The position numbers and the translations under genes were made by a program. From Ruminococcus sp. (GTDB taxonomy: Bacteria; Bacillota; Clostridia; Oscillospirales; Ruminococcaceae): a stretch of 64,000 nt of DNA. Shown here piece by piece: positions 32,461-42,191 of the stretch (positions are counted from its first letter, which is position 1; each line of letters opens with the position of its first letter). Below the pieces are notes generated by a model that made no database searches, was not told where the DNA came from, and worked only from the letters and a program-made list of their open reading frames with translations. The DNA lies in contig JAGAMB010000005.1 of NCBI GenBank assembly GCA_017624895.1, positions 1-64,000 of the forward strand, in the 5' to 3' direction.

Positions 32461-35400
32461 TTATTGAATATCAGCTGCATCTTCCTGGAAGTCAACCTGT
32501 TCCATTTTAAGAAGCTTGGAAATTCCGTCCTCCTGCATTGTAACACCGTAAAGTACATTTGCCTCCTCCATAGCGCTGCGTCTATGGGTAACAAGGACAA
32601 ACTGGGTGGTATCTGTGAAATTTTTCAGATATTGCGCGTACTTTCTTACATTTACCTCGTCAAGAGCCGCGTCAATCTCGTCAAGTATACAGAACGGCGC
32701 AGGACGAAGGCGCAGAATAGCGAAATATATAGCGATCGCCACAAAGGACTGCTCGCCGCCTGAAAGAGAAATAAGGTTCTTGATAACCTTTCCGGGAGGA
32801 GCAACGCTGATTTCAATTCCCGATTCAAGTACATTTTCGGGATCGGTAAGTATCAGCTCCGCCTTACCGCCGCCGAAAAGCTCCACAAAGATTTCCTTGA
32901 AATTTGAATTTATCACCTTAAAGCTCTCGCTGAAAATACGGCACATTTCCTCTGTCAGCTCGGAAATTATCCTTTCAAGCTCCCTTTTGGAATTTTGTAC
33001 ATCAGCCATCTGCGCCGACATAAATTCATATCGCTCCGAAACCTCGCGGTATTCCTCAACAGCGTCAACGTTAACACTGCCCAATGCCTTGATTTTGTTC
33101 TTGACGGAGTTAAGCTCAGTCTGCGCCGCCGCAATATCCTCGATTTTTTCAGCAGTCTGCAACGCCTCGGAATATGTCATTTCATAAACGTCCATAAGCT
33201 GACGCTTGATATTATCCGTATCACGATTTGCAGCATCCCGTCGTTCCTCAAGTCGGGTGATCTCTCCGGAAAGCTTCTCTTTCGCCTCGTTAAGCTGCTT
33301 CATACCCTTTTGTATTTCGCTTACAAGGCGGCTCTGCTCCGTATGGATATTATGATAGCGCTGTATCTCCGCTGTATACTCCTCGGCGTTTTTGCCCACA
33401 TTTTCAAGCTCTTTTTCAAGTCCGGCGATATCATCCTGCTTTTCGCTGATAATACGTTGGTTAAGCTCAATTTCGTTTTCAAAATGCCTGTTATCACCGC
33501 TGAGATTTTCAAGCTCGGAATTAATACGCAGTATATCGTCATTACGCGCCTGTATATCCTTAGAAAGCCCCATTTCACGTATTTTCATACCCGAAAGCTT
33601 CTCTGTAAGGGCTGCTCTTTCCATACGCAGATTTTCACGGTTTGCCTGCTCTGTGGAAAGCCTGTCTTCAGCCGCCTTGATTTTATCAACTAAAGTTTCA
33701 GCTGCCTTACGTGCGTCATTCTCCGCCTGCTTTGCCGACGCTATGCGTTTTTTGAACTCCTCCTGCTGTCTTTCGGAATTTTCAGCTGCCGCCCTTAGCT
33801 GTTCTATAAGAACTTCAAGGCTTGAAAGCTCCGCATTTATGCGTATTTCCGCAGAATTGCACTCTGCAAGCTCAGATTTTGCCAATTCACGGTCATAGCG
33901 CAGCTTTTCAGCTTCTGCCCGCAGCTTCTCCATTTTCCTGTCAAGCTCTCCACGCTGAACGGAAAGCTGGTTTATCTCGTTATCCAGCTTTTCAATTTCA
34001 TTCTTACGGGTGAAAATTCCGGCAGATTTCTGCGCCGAACCGCCTGTAAATGAACCGCCTGCATTGATAACCTGACCGTCAAGGGTTACGATACGGAATT
34101 TATAGCCGTATTTTTTTGCAATAATCGCCGCAGAATCAATATCCTCCGCAATGGCAATACGTCCGAGGAGAGAGGAAATAATTCCGCTGAATTTGCTGTC
34201 ATAGCTTACAATTTTATCAGCCATAGCAACAAATCCGCCGCAATCCTCCAGTCCTTTTTCCCTTAATTCATAGCCCTTTACCGAGGTTATGGGTAGGAAA
34301 GTCGCACGTCCGCCGTGATTTTCTTTAAGAAACCTGATACCGCGTTTTGCCGCATCTTCGTTTTCCACTATAATATTCTGCATAGCGCCGCCTAAAGCAG
34401 TTTCAACTGCAAGGGCGTACTGTCCGTCAACGCTGATATTCTGGGCAACTGTACCGTAAACTCCGCCTAATCTGCCCTGTTTTGCAGCTTTAAGTACCTG
34501 CTTTACACTGCCTGCAAAGCCTTCCATACTGTTTTCAAGGTCGATAAGGATCTTCTTCCTCTGCTCACGGCTTTTCAGGTCATAAAGGGATTTCTCCAGC
34601 TCCGATTTGGCATTTTCAAAGCCTTCTCTGCGTGAACTATAAAGTCTTTCAATACCATTAAGCTTATTTGCAAGCTCTGATTTTTTATGAGCAATTTTCT
34701 GTAATTCCGCCTTATTATCGGAAATTTTTTTATTATAACCCTCAACTGCGTTTTCCGTATCTCCTACACTTTCAAGCAGCTCATTAAGGCGCTTTTCCTC
34801 ATCGTATGCCTGCTGTTTTGCTGTTTCAGCGGCAAAATTCAGCTCCGTCTGCCTGATGTGGAGATTATTTATCTCGCTGTTGATTTTTTCAACTGAAACG
34901 CCGATTTCGGAATTTTTCCCCTCAGCAGCTTCAGTATCAGCCATAATCCTGCTGATTTCATCTGAAAGTGCAGCTTTTTCCGCCTCAAGTGCGGCAATAT
35001 TCTTCTCAGTTTCTTTTTGGCGGAGATTAAGGTCACGCTTTGTTTCCTCCGACTCCTCCATAGCTCTTTTCGCCCTTTTTATAGCTTCTCTGCAATGGCT
35101 TATATCGTTCTCAAATACCGCAATATCAGACTTTTTCTGTGAAGCTGACTGCTCCTCCTCAATCATTTTACGCCGCAGCTCATCAGATTTCATCGTACAT
35201 TCCTGCATACGGCGATAGCTGTTCTGAAACTTTTCTTCTTCGCGGGCGATGTCATTTTCTGTATTCTCATACTCAGCACGACTGTAGAGAATGCTCTCGT
35301 CAAGCTTATCAAGCTTAGCTTTAAGCTCATCCAGACGAGTTACCCACACCGACAGTTCCAGACGCTTTCTTTCCTCTGCAAGCTTAATGAATTTCTGTGC

Positions 35401-36033
35401 CTTTTCCGACTGTATTCTCAGCGGCTCAACACGACCTTCAAGCTCTGAAAGTATATCAGAAAGACGGAGGAGATTTTCCTGTGCGGCTGTAAGCTTACGC
35501 TCCGCTTCAAGCTTTTTGTAGCGGAATTTAGAAATACCTGCCGCTTCCTCAAATATATCACGGCGCTCGCTGCTCTTTGCTCCCACAATTTCTGCAATAC
35601 GTCCCTGACCGATTATTGAATAACCGTCACGGCCCAGTCCCGTATCCATAAAAAGCTCGTTTATATCTTTAAGTCGGCACGCCCTGCCGTTTATCATATA
35701 TTCGCTTTCACCGCTGCGGTAGAGCTTTCGTGTAACAGCCACCTCGTCCCCCATATCCGCAAGAACATTGTCGGAATTGTCTATATTAAGGGTAACAGCG
35801 GCAAAGCCCATAGGCTTTCTTGCAACAGTACCGGAAAAAATAACGTCCTCCATTTTGTTTCCTCGGAGAGTTTTTGTAGACTGCTCACCGAGAACCCAGC
35901 GTACAGAGTCGCCGATATTACTTTTTCCGCTGCCGTTGGGACCTACAACCGCAGTAAGACCTTTGTCAAAGGTAAGGCTGATTTTATCGGGAAAAGACTT
36001 GAAGCCCTGTATTTCCAAAGATTTAAGATACAC
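32461..36033 (-). CDS. smc: Chromosome partition protein Smc
   Basis: 1,190 residues, the usual length. Walker A GPNGSGKSN (about 32-40), long coiled coils, hinge at about 505-660 (GRLGGVYGTVAQ region), and the C-terminal head with signature LSGGEQSFVAIA and Walker B FCILDEIDAALDE. Known: forms a ring with ScpAB that loops and segregates DNA. It sits between a radical SAM gene and ftsY, as in many Firmicutes. Confidence 0.97.
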   Translation of the reverse strand: MYLKSLEIQGFKSFPDKISLTFDKGLTAVVGPNGSGKSNIGDSVRWVLGEQSTKTLRGNKMEDVIFSGTVARKPMGFAAVTLNIDNSDNVLADMGDEVAVTRKLYRSGESEYMINGRACRLKDINELFMDTGLGRDGYSIIGQGRIAEIVGAKSSERRDIFEEAAGISKFRYKKLEAERKLTAAQENLLRLSDILSELEGRVEPLRIQSEKAQKFIKLAEERKRLELSVWVTRLDELKAKLDKLDESILYSRAEYENTENDIAREEEKFQNSYRRMQECTMKSDELRRKMIEEEQSASQKKSDIAVFENDISHCREAIKRAKRAMEESEETKRDLNLRQKETEKNIAALEAEKAALSDEISRIMADTEAAEGKNSEIGVSVEKINSEINNLHIRQTELNFAAETAKQQAYDEEKRLNELLESVGDTENAVEGYNKKISDNKAELQKIAHKKSELANKLNGIERLYSSRREGFENAKSELEKSLYDLKSREQRKKILIDLENSMEGFAGSVKQVLKAAKQGRLGGVYGTVAQNISVDGQYALAVETALGGAMQNIIVENEDAAKRGIRFLKENHGGRATFLPITSVKGYELREKGLEDCGGFVAMADKIVSYDSKFSGIISSLLGRIAIAEDIDSAAIIAKKYGYKFRIVTLDGQVINAGGSFTGGSAQKSAGIFTRKNEIEKLDNEINQLSVQRGELDRKMEKLRAEAEKLRYDRELAKSELAECNSAEIRINAELSSLEVLIEQLRAAAENSERQQEEFKKRIASAKQAENDARKAAETLVDKIKAAEDRLSTEQANRENLRMERAALTEKLSGMKIREMGLSKDIQARNDDILRINSELENLSGDNRHFENEIELNQRIISEKQDDIAGLEKELENVGKNAEEYTAEIQRYHNIHTEQSRLVSEIQKGMKQLNEAKEKLSGEITRLEERRDAANRDTDNIKRQLMDVYEMTYSEALQTAEKIEDIAAAQTELNSVKNKIKALGSVNVDAVEEYREVSERYEFMSAQMADVQNSKRELERIISELTEEMCRIFSESFKVINSNFKEIFVELFGGGKAELILTDPENVLESGIEISVAPPGKVIKNLISLSGGEQSFVAIAIYFAILRLRPAPFCILDEIDAALDEVNVRKYAQYLKNFTDTTQFVLVTHRRSAMEEANVLYGVTMQEDGISKLLKMEQVDFQEDAADIQ

Positions 36034-36037
36034 TTGC

Positions 36038-37027
36038 TCACCTCAGTTCAACCTGATATTTCGGGATATTTTCATCACCGATAATTTTTATATTCAGTCC
36101 AAGCTCCTGAAAATATTTAATGTTACTTTTATTCTGACCTATTGCCTTGCTTATACATGAGGGGGTTACGGCAAAAACATAATCACAGCTGCTTTCACAT
36201 CTGATAAGCTCCTTCATTTTCCGCCGATATATATGGCTTTCGCAAATTTCACGGAATGCAGGGTGATAAAATCCACCAAGCATATCACGTTCCACAAATT
36301 CCGAGGCATGAAGTCCGCATTTTATAACATTTATGCCCTTATCAGCAAAACGAAGCATAGCGTCAGCCACAAATTCTGTTACATCTTCAAAAGAAAATGT
36401 GTCGTATTCCCCCGATTGATAAAGCTCGCCAAGTCTTGTACCCCTTAATATAACAACAGGATATATCCGCACCGTATCGGGACGGATCTCAATTATCCTT
36501 TCAAGGGTTTCATACTCGTCAGCCATTTCACTTCTGTAAAGTCCCACCATCATCTGCAAGCCCAGCTCAAAGCCGTACTCACGGATAAGCTTAGCCGCTT
36601 TTTCCACATCCTCAGCACTATGCCCTCTGTCATTTGCTTTAAGCACCTTATTGCTCATTGACTGTGCTCCCAGTTCAATTGACGTAACACCGTACTTTTT
36701 GAGAATTGTCAGCACTTCCCTGTCAATGCAGTCGGGACGTGTGGAAAGGCGGATACCCTTGAATTTTCCCTCTCCCACAAAGGAAGCTGCCGCTTCAAGA
36801 AGTTCGGTCATATATGCCCGTGGAATTGCGGTAAAACTGCCGCCGAAAAAGGCAATTTCCGTATTTTCAGGGGATTTCACCTCTGCCAGAGCCTTTTCGC
36901 ATATCTCCCTTACGTCCTCACCGTGGGGAATTTTCTCCGCACCGCTTATAGTTCGCTGGTCACAGAAACTGCACCTGTGAGGGCAGCCGATGTGGGGAAT
37001 AAAAATTGATATATTCGCGTGCTTCAT
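36038..37027 (-). CDS. Radical SAM protein, Elp3-like without acetyltransferase domain
   Basis: 329 residues. CPHRCSFC (about 15-22) binds the 4Fe-4S cluster; FFGGSFTAIP and GLQMMVGLY are radical SAM core strands. The Elp3/HemN-like core is present but the GNAT domain is missing. Such genes lie next to rnc and smc in many clostridia. A tRNA modification role is likely by family but unproven. It overlaps rnc by 4 bases. Confidence 0.88.
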   Translation of the reverse strand: MKHANISIFIPHIGCPHRCSFCDQRTISGAEKIPHGEDVREICEKALAEVKSPENTEIAFFGGSFTAIPRAYMTELLEAAASFVGEGKFKGIRLSTRPDCIDREVLTILKKYGVTSIELGAQSMSNKVLKANDRGHSAEDVEKAAKLIREYGFELGLQMMVGLYRSEMADEYETLERIIEIRPDTVRIYPVVILRGTRLGELYQSGEYDTFSFEDVTEFVADAMLRFADKGINVIKCGLHASEFVERDMLGGFYHPAFREICESHIYRRKMKELIRCESSCDYVFAVTPSCISKAIGQNKSNIKYFQELGLNIKIIGDENIPKYQVELR

Positions 37028-37728
37028 ATGCCTGTATTATAACCCATAAGCTCTAAGGCTTCCTTTGCGGCAAGCTGCTCCGCATCTTTTTTGCTTCTGC
37101 CCTTACCCTTGCCGATTACCTGAGAATTGAGCATAACCTCAACCACAAAACGCTTATTGTGGTCGGGGCCTTCCTCACCGATAAGGACATATTCCACTCT
37201 TTCCTCCGGATTTTTCTGGACAATTTCCTGTAAAACCGTCTTGAAGTCGCCGAATGCCATTTTTGTACCATTTACAGGATTTTCGGGGATAAAGCGGAGA
37301 ATATGCTTTCTTGCCGCCTCTATACCGCCATCAAGATAAATTGCGGCGATAACAGCTTCGAATGCGTCCGCAAGAATAGAGGGACGCTCTCTGCCGCCTG
37401 TATTTTCCTCACCCTTACCGAGAAGAATGTACTTGCCCAGATTTATCTGCTTTGCAAATACGTGAAGGCTTTTTTCGCATACAAGTGACGCGCGCAGCTT
37501 TGTAAGATCGCCCTCCGCTACAGAATCAAGCTGCTTGTACAGATAATCCGATACGACTACAGAAAGAACGCTGTCACCGAGAAATTCAAGGCGCTCGTTG
37601 CTGCCCTTTGGATTTTTGTTTTCATTGGCATAGGAGGAATGAGAAAGTGCATTTATCAGCAGCTTTTTGTTCCTGAACTCATAGCGTATTTCCTTTTCAA
37701 ATCCTAAAATATTTTCAATATCATTCAT
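37024..37728 (-). CDS. rnc: Ribonuclease III
   Basis: 234 residues from ATG 37728 (AAGGA upstream), inside the end of plsX. RNase III signature NERLEFLGDSVLSVVVSDYL has the catalytic Glu and Asp; DAFEAVIAAIYLDGG has the second acidic pair. The dsRNA-binding domain (about 155-228) ends KDAEQLAAKEALELMG. It processes rRNA precursors and other duplex RNA. Confidence 0.96.
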   Translation of the reverse strand: MNDIENILGFEKEIRYEFRNKKLLINALSHSSYANENKNPKGSNERLEFLGDSVLSVVVSDYLYKQLDSVAEGDLTKLRASLVCEKSLHVFAKQINLGKYILLGKGEENTGGRERPSILADAFEAVIAAIYLDGGIEAARKHILRFIPENPVNGTKMAFGDFKTVLQEIVQKNPEERVEYVLIGEEGPDHNKRFVVEVMLNSQVIGKGKGRSKKDAEQLAAKEALELMGYNTGI

Positions 37729-38731
37729 CTTTATTGTCCTTCTTAGAATTAACGCTGACGTATTTTTCAATGGATTGGATCACCTTTCCGTCAACACATT
37801 GCTTTGCCTGTCTTACAGCATTGAAAAATGCCGTTGAATCGGAGCTTCCGTGAGCCTTTATAACAGGTTTTTTTACGCCCATAAGTGCGGAACCGCCTGT
37901 TTCACGATAATCCATCTGCTTTTTGAAGCTTTTGATCTTCCCCAGAGAAAACAATGCGCCAAGAACGCCTGCTCCTGAGAATATCCACTTCATCTTTTTT
38001 GCAAAGAATGAACCCATTCCTTCGTAGAGTTTAAGCACGATATTTCCTGTAAAGCCATCAGTTACAACTACATCACATTCGCCCTTAGGAAGATCTCTTG
38101 CTTCTATATTCCCCACAAAATTAAGTCCTGATTCCTTTAAAAGCTTATATGCTTCAATTTCAAGCTCTCTGCCCTTTGTATCCTCTGCACCAATGTTGAG
38201 AAGTCCCACTTTAGGCTCTTTAACGCTCATAACATTTTCCATATAGGCGCTTCCCATAACCGCAAACTGCACCAGCATTTCGGGGCGGCACTCTGTATTA
38301 GCACCTGCGTCAAGGAGAATAAAGCTGCCCTTATCAGCAGGAAGTATAGGAGAGGGAGCAACACGCTTTATGCCCTTGATACGCTTTACAATAAAGGTAG
38401 CGCCCATTACAAGCGCACCCGTACTGCCGGCTGAAACAAAAGCGTCGCCCTTATCCTCGGCAAGAAGCTGCATACCAAGCGCCATAGAAGTATTTTTGCC
38501 CGATTTTATAATCTGATTTGGTTCTTCGTGTATATCAAAAACCTCGTCTGTATGAATGATTTCCATACCATCAAGGCTTATACCGTTATCAGCGGCGCAT
38601 TTCTTTATTTTATCCTGACTGCCTGTAAGAATTATCTGAACGCCAAGCTCCTTTACAGCCTGTTCACAGCCCTTTATTACCGCAAGAGGTGCGTTGTCGC
38701 CTCCGAAAGCATCAACTATTATCTTTGCCAA
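37721..38731 (-). CDS. plsX: Phosphate acyltransferase PlsX
   Basis: 336 residues from TTG 38731, ten bases after AGGAG; translation MAKIIVDAFGGDNAPLAV matches the usual PlsX start. Conserved GNIEARDLPKGECDVVVTDG and GFTGNIVLKLYEG are present. It converts acyl-ACP to acyl-phosphate for phospholipid synthesis. Overlaps trmFO by 20 bases and rnc by 8. No acpP gene lies between plsX and rnc, unlike many Firmicutes. Confidence 0.93.
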   Translation of the reverse strand: MAKIIVDAFGGDNAPLAVIKGCEQAVKELGVQIILTGSQDKIKKCAADNGISLDGMEIIHTDEVFDIHEEPNQIIKSGKNTSMALGMQLLAEDKGDAFVSAGSTGALVMGATFIVKRIKGIKRVAPSPILPADKGSFILLDAGANTECRPEMLVQFAVMGSAYMENVMSVKEPKVGLLNIGAEDTKGRELEIEAYKLLKESGLNFVGNIEARDLPKGECDVVVTDGFTGNIVLKLYEGMGSFFAKKMKWIFSGAGVLGALFSLGKIKSFKKQMDYRETGGSALMGVKKPVIKAHGSSDSTAFFNAVRQAKQCVDGKVIQSIEKYVSVNSKKDNKDE

Positions 38732-40037
38732 TTCTATCAAGCTCCTCTCTCAAAGCCGCAACTGCCCTGTTGGCATATACGCCGTATTTTTCCTTTTTGT
38801 CACGTATTCTTTCACCGATATCAGGAAGTATACCCATATTTGCACCCATAGGCTGGAATTTTCCGCTGTTGAAGCTGTCGCTGATATATGAGGTAAGCGC
38901 TCCCAGCATCGTTTCACGGGGCAGATTTATAGGTTCAAATCCGAGAATTTTTCTTGCGGCGGCTGTACCTGCAATAAGTCCGCTTGCCGCAGATTCCATA
39001 TATCCCTCAACACCTGTTATCTGTCCTGCAAAGTATATATCACCATTGCTTCTCATTGAAAAATCACTGTTGAGAAGCTCCGGACTGTTTATGAAGGTAT
39101 TTCTGTGCATAACACCATACCGCATAAACTCAGCGTTTTCAAGGCCGGGAATCATTGAGAAAACACGCTTCTGCTCACCGAATTTCAGATTTGTCTGAAA
39201 TCCCACAAGATTGAAAAGGGTAGCCTCTTTGTTTTCACGTCGAAGCTGTACCACCGCATATGGACGCTTTCCCGTGCGGACATCGGTAATTCCCACAGGC
39301 TTCATAGGCCCGAAACGCATTGTATCCTCGCCTCTTGAAGCAAGCACCTCGATAGGCATACAGCCCTCGTACACGCTGAAAGGATGAGTTTCAAAATCCT
39401 TTAACTGTACGCGCTCCGCAGAAACAAGTTCACGATAAAAGGCTGTATATTCCTCTTTATTCATAGGACAGTTGATATAATCAGCGTCCCCTCTGTCATA
39501 GCGTGAGGCGAAAAATACCTTTTCCTTATCAAGACTTTCATATGTCACAATAGGAGCTGCCGCATCGTAAAAGCTCAATCCCTCGCCGCAAAGCTCCTTT
39601 ATGATATCCGCCATTGCACCGTTGGTAAGCGGCCCTGTGGCAATTATATTTATACCATCGGGAAGCTCTGTAACCTCTCCCTCGATTACCTCAATAAGCG
39701 GATCGCTGCATATTTTTTCAGTAACTGCATCGGAAAATTTCTCCCTGTCAACAGCTAATGCTCCACCTGCCTCAACGGAATTTGCTTTTGCACATGGAAC
39801 TGTAAGAGAACCCAGCATTTCCATTTCCGTTTTAAGCAAACCTGCCGCCGATTCAAGCCTTGCGGCTTTAAGGGAGTTGGAGCATACAAGCTCTGCAAAT
39901 CCCTTGTACTTATGAGCCGGACTATATTTCTGCGGCTTCATCTCGAAAAGCCGTACATTTATACCATACCGCGCCAGCGCCCATGCAGCCTCGCAGCCTG
40001 CAAGTCCTGCGCCTATAACATTAACCGTTACGCTCAT
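38712..40037 (-). CDS. trmFO: Folate/FAD-dependent tRNA m5U54 methyltransferase
   Basis: 441 residues. FAD Rossmann motif VIGAGLAGCEAAWAL at the start; CSNSLK and YINCPMNKEEY match TrmFO. Uses methylene-THF to methylate U54 in the tRNA T loop. The order topA-trmFO (4-base overlap) is typical in Firmicutes. Confidence 0.95.
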   Translation of the reverse strand: MSVTVNVIGAGLAGCEAAWALARYGINVRLFEMKPQKYSPAHKYKGFAELVCSNSLKAARLESAAGLLKTEMEMLGSLTVPCAKANSVEAGGALAVDREKFSDAVTEKICSDPLIEVIEGEVTELPDGINIIATGPLTNGAMADIIKELCGEGLSFYDAAAPIVTYESLDKEKVFFASRYDRGDADYINCPMNKEEYTAFYRELVSAERVQLKDFETHPFSVYEGCMPIEVLASRGEDTMRFGPMKPVGITDVRTGKRPYAVVQLRRENKEATLFNLVGFQTNLKFGEQKRVFSMIPGLENAEFMRYGVMHRNTFINSPELLNSDFSMRSNGDIYFAGQITGVEGYMESAASGLIAGTAAARKILGFEPINLPRETMLGALTSYISDSFNSGKFQPMGANMGILPDIGERIRDKKEKYGVYANRAVAALREELDRIGKDNS

Positions 40038-42115
40038 TTTTTCAGCTCTCTTTCATAGGTACAGCCGACATTTTCACATATAAGCTTACCCGATTTTCCG
40101 CCCTTGTTGAAAAGGGATTTTCCACATTCCGGGCATTTTTCCGCAGTAGGCACGTTCCATGTCATAAAATCACAATCCGGATAACCCTCACAGCCGTAGA
40201 AGCTTCTGCCCTTTTTGGATTTTTTCAGCAGCATCTTTTTGCCGCAGCGCGGACAGCAGCCATCAGACTCTGTAACAAGCTGCTTTGCATTCTTACATTC
40301 AGGAAATCCGGGACAGGCAAGGAACTTTCCGTATCTGCCGTACTTTATAACCATATTTTTACCGCAATTTTCGCAGATAATATCCGTTTCCTCGTCGGGA
40401 ACCTTTATTCGCTTGCCTTCCATAGCTGTTTCAGCCTTTTCAAGATCAGCGGCAAAATCGCTGTAAAATTCACGGAGAGTTGATACCCAATCCTTTTCGC
40501 CCTTTTCAACCTCGTCAAGGTTGCTTTCCATATCAGCGGTGAATTTAGCGTCAACGATGCCCTTGAAATGCTCTTTCATAAGCTCTGTTATAATTTCACC
40601 AAGAGTTGTAGGCTTCAGCTGCTTGCCCTCGTGTTCCACATACTGTCTTGCAGTAATCGTGGATATTGTCGGTGCATAGGTAGACGGTCTGCCGATGCCG
40701 TTTTCTTCAAGAGCCTTGATAAGAGAGGCTTCTGTATACCGCGGCGGCGGCTGAGTAAAATGCTGATTTCCGCCAATTGATTTCAGCTTCGGCTTATCAC
40801 CCACAGCAAGAGGCGGAAGCTCCTTTTTAGCAGACTCCTTACCCTCTGCCGCTTCCTCGTAAAGGACTGTAAATCCGTTGAATTTCACAGAATATCCCGA
40901 TGCACGGAACAGACATCCGTTTGCAGATATATCAGCAGAAACCGTATCAAGGAGAGCATTTGCCATCTGACTTGCAATAAATCTTGACCACACAAGCTCA
41001 TACAGCTTATACTGATCGTTTGAAAGACTTGATTTTACACGCGCAGGTGTAAGCTCAGGTATTGAGGGACGTATTGCCTCGTGAGCGTCCTGTGCGTTAT
41101 TTTTTGATTTGTATACTCTCGGCTTATCAGGGAGATACTCCTTGCCATAAACATTTTCGATATATGCAGCGGCAGCAGCCTTTGCCTCGTCGGAAATGCG
41201 CAGGCTGTCCGTTCTCATATATGTGATAAGACCTACAGCGCCGATACCTTCGATATCAACACCCTCATAAAGCTCCTGTGCAGCTTTCATTGTACGCTTT
41301 GAAGTAAAGCCAAGCTTTTTTGAAGCCTCCTGCTGCATAGTCGATGTAATAAAGGGCGGTGCCGGCTGTTTTCTTGTAACACGTTTTTTAACGGCAGTTA
41401 CCTCATATTCCGCACCCTCCAGACGTTTCAGAAGCTCGTCAGCCTGCTGCTGATTGAGAATTTCCAGCTTCTCACCATCAATTGTCAGAAGTGAGGCATC
41501 AAACACCTTTCTTGAACCCGGAGCTGTAAATTTCGCGTCAATTGACCAGTATTCCTTTGGAACAAAGGAGCGTATCTCGTTTTCCCTGTCAACAAGCAGA
41601 CTGACAGCAACAGTCTGAACGCGTCCTGCCGAAAGTCCTCTTTTGACCTTTTTCCACAAAAACGGACTAAGCTTATAACCCACAAGACGATCAAGGATAC
41701 GTCTTGCCTGCTGTGCGTTAACAAGGTCAATATCAATTTTATGAGGATTACTCATACCGCTTGTAACGCCTGATTTTGTAATTTCATTGAAGGCTACACG
41801 AATATTGTCCTCAAGGTCAAGCTTGAGCATTTGTGCGATATGCCATGAAATAGCCTCACCCTCACGGTCAGGGTCAGTTGCGAGAAATATTTTTTCGCTT
41901 TTTTTAGCGCGTTTTTTCAGATCTTTTATTACGTCGCCCTTACCCTTCATATCAATGTACTGGGGCTTGAAATCATCATCAATATCAACTCCCAGCTTTG
42001 ACTTCGGAAGATCCCTGATATGTCCCATTGAGGCTATAACTTCATAACCCTTTCCAAGATATTTCTGAATTGTTTTTGCCTTTGCAGGCGACTCTACTAT
42101 AACCAAATTTGCCAT
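40034..42115 (-). CDS. topA: DNA topoisomerase I
   Basis: 693 residues. The Toprim domain starts LVIVESPAKAKTIQKYLGKG; DPDREGEAI holds metal-binding acids; the active-site Tyr is in LITYMRTDSLRIS (about 300). Three C-terminal zinc ribbons are visible (CENCGKNM, CPRCGKKM and CPECGKSL). Relaxes negative supercoils. Upstream dprA is the usual neighbour. Confidence 0.97.
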   Translation of the reverse strand: MANLVIVESPAKAKTIQKYLGKGYEVIASMGHIRDLPKSKLGVDIDDDFKPQYIDMKGKGDVIKDLKKRAKKSEKIFLATDPDREGEAISWHIAQMLKLDLEDNIRVAFNEITKSGVTSGMSNPHKIDIDLVNAQQARRILDRLVGYKLSPFLWKKVKRGLSAGRVQTVAVSLLVDRENEIRSFVPKEYWSIDAKFTAPGSRKVFDASLLTIDGEKLEILNQQQADELLKRLEGAEYEVTAVKKRVTRKQPAPPFITSTMQQEASKKLGFTSKRTMKAAQELYEGVDIEGIGAVGLITYMRTDSLRISDEAKAAAAAYIENVYGKEYLPDKPRVYKSKNNAQDAHEAIRPSIPELTPARVKSSLSNDQYKLYELVWSRFIASQMANALLDTVSADISANGCLFRASGYSVKFNGFTVLYEEAAEGKESAKKELPPLAVGDKPKLKSIGGNQHFTQPPPRYTEASLIKALEENGIGRPSTYAPTISTITARQYVEHEGKQLKPTTLGEIITELMKEHFKGIVDAKFTADMESNLDEVEKGEKDWVSTLREFYSDFAADLEKAETAMEGKRIKVPDEETDIICENCGKNMVIKYGRYGKFLACPGFPECKNAKQLVTESDGCCPRCGKKMLLKKSKKGRSFYGCEGYPDCDFMTWNVPTAEKCPECGKSLFNKGGKSGKLICENVGCTYERELKK

Positions 42116-42191
42116 TTATATCAAACCTCTTAAATGTGTCACGTAAAAAAGTTCTCATGCTATACCACACAGAGTATGTGCGGTGCTGCCC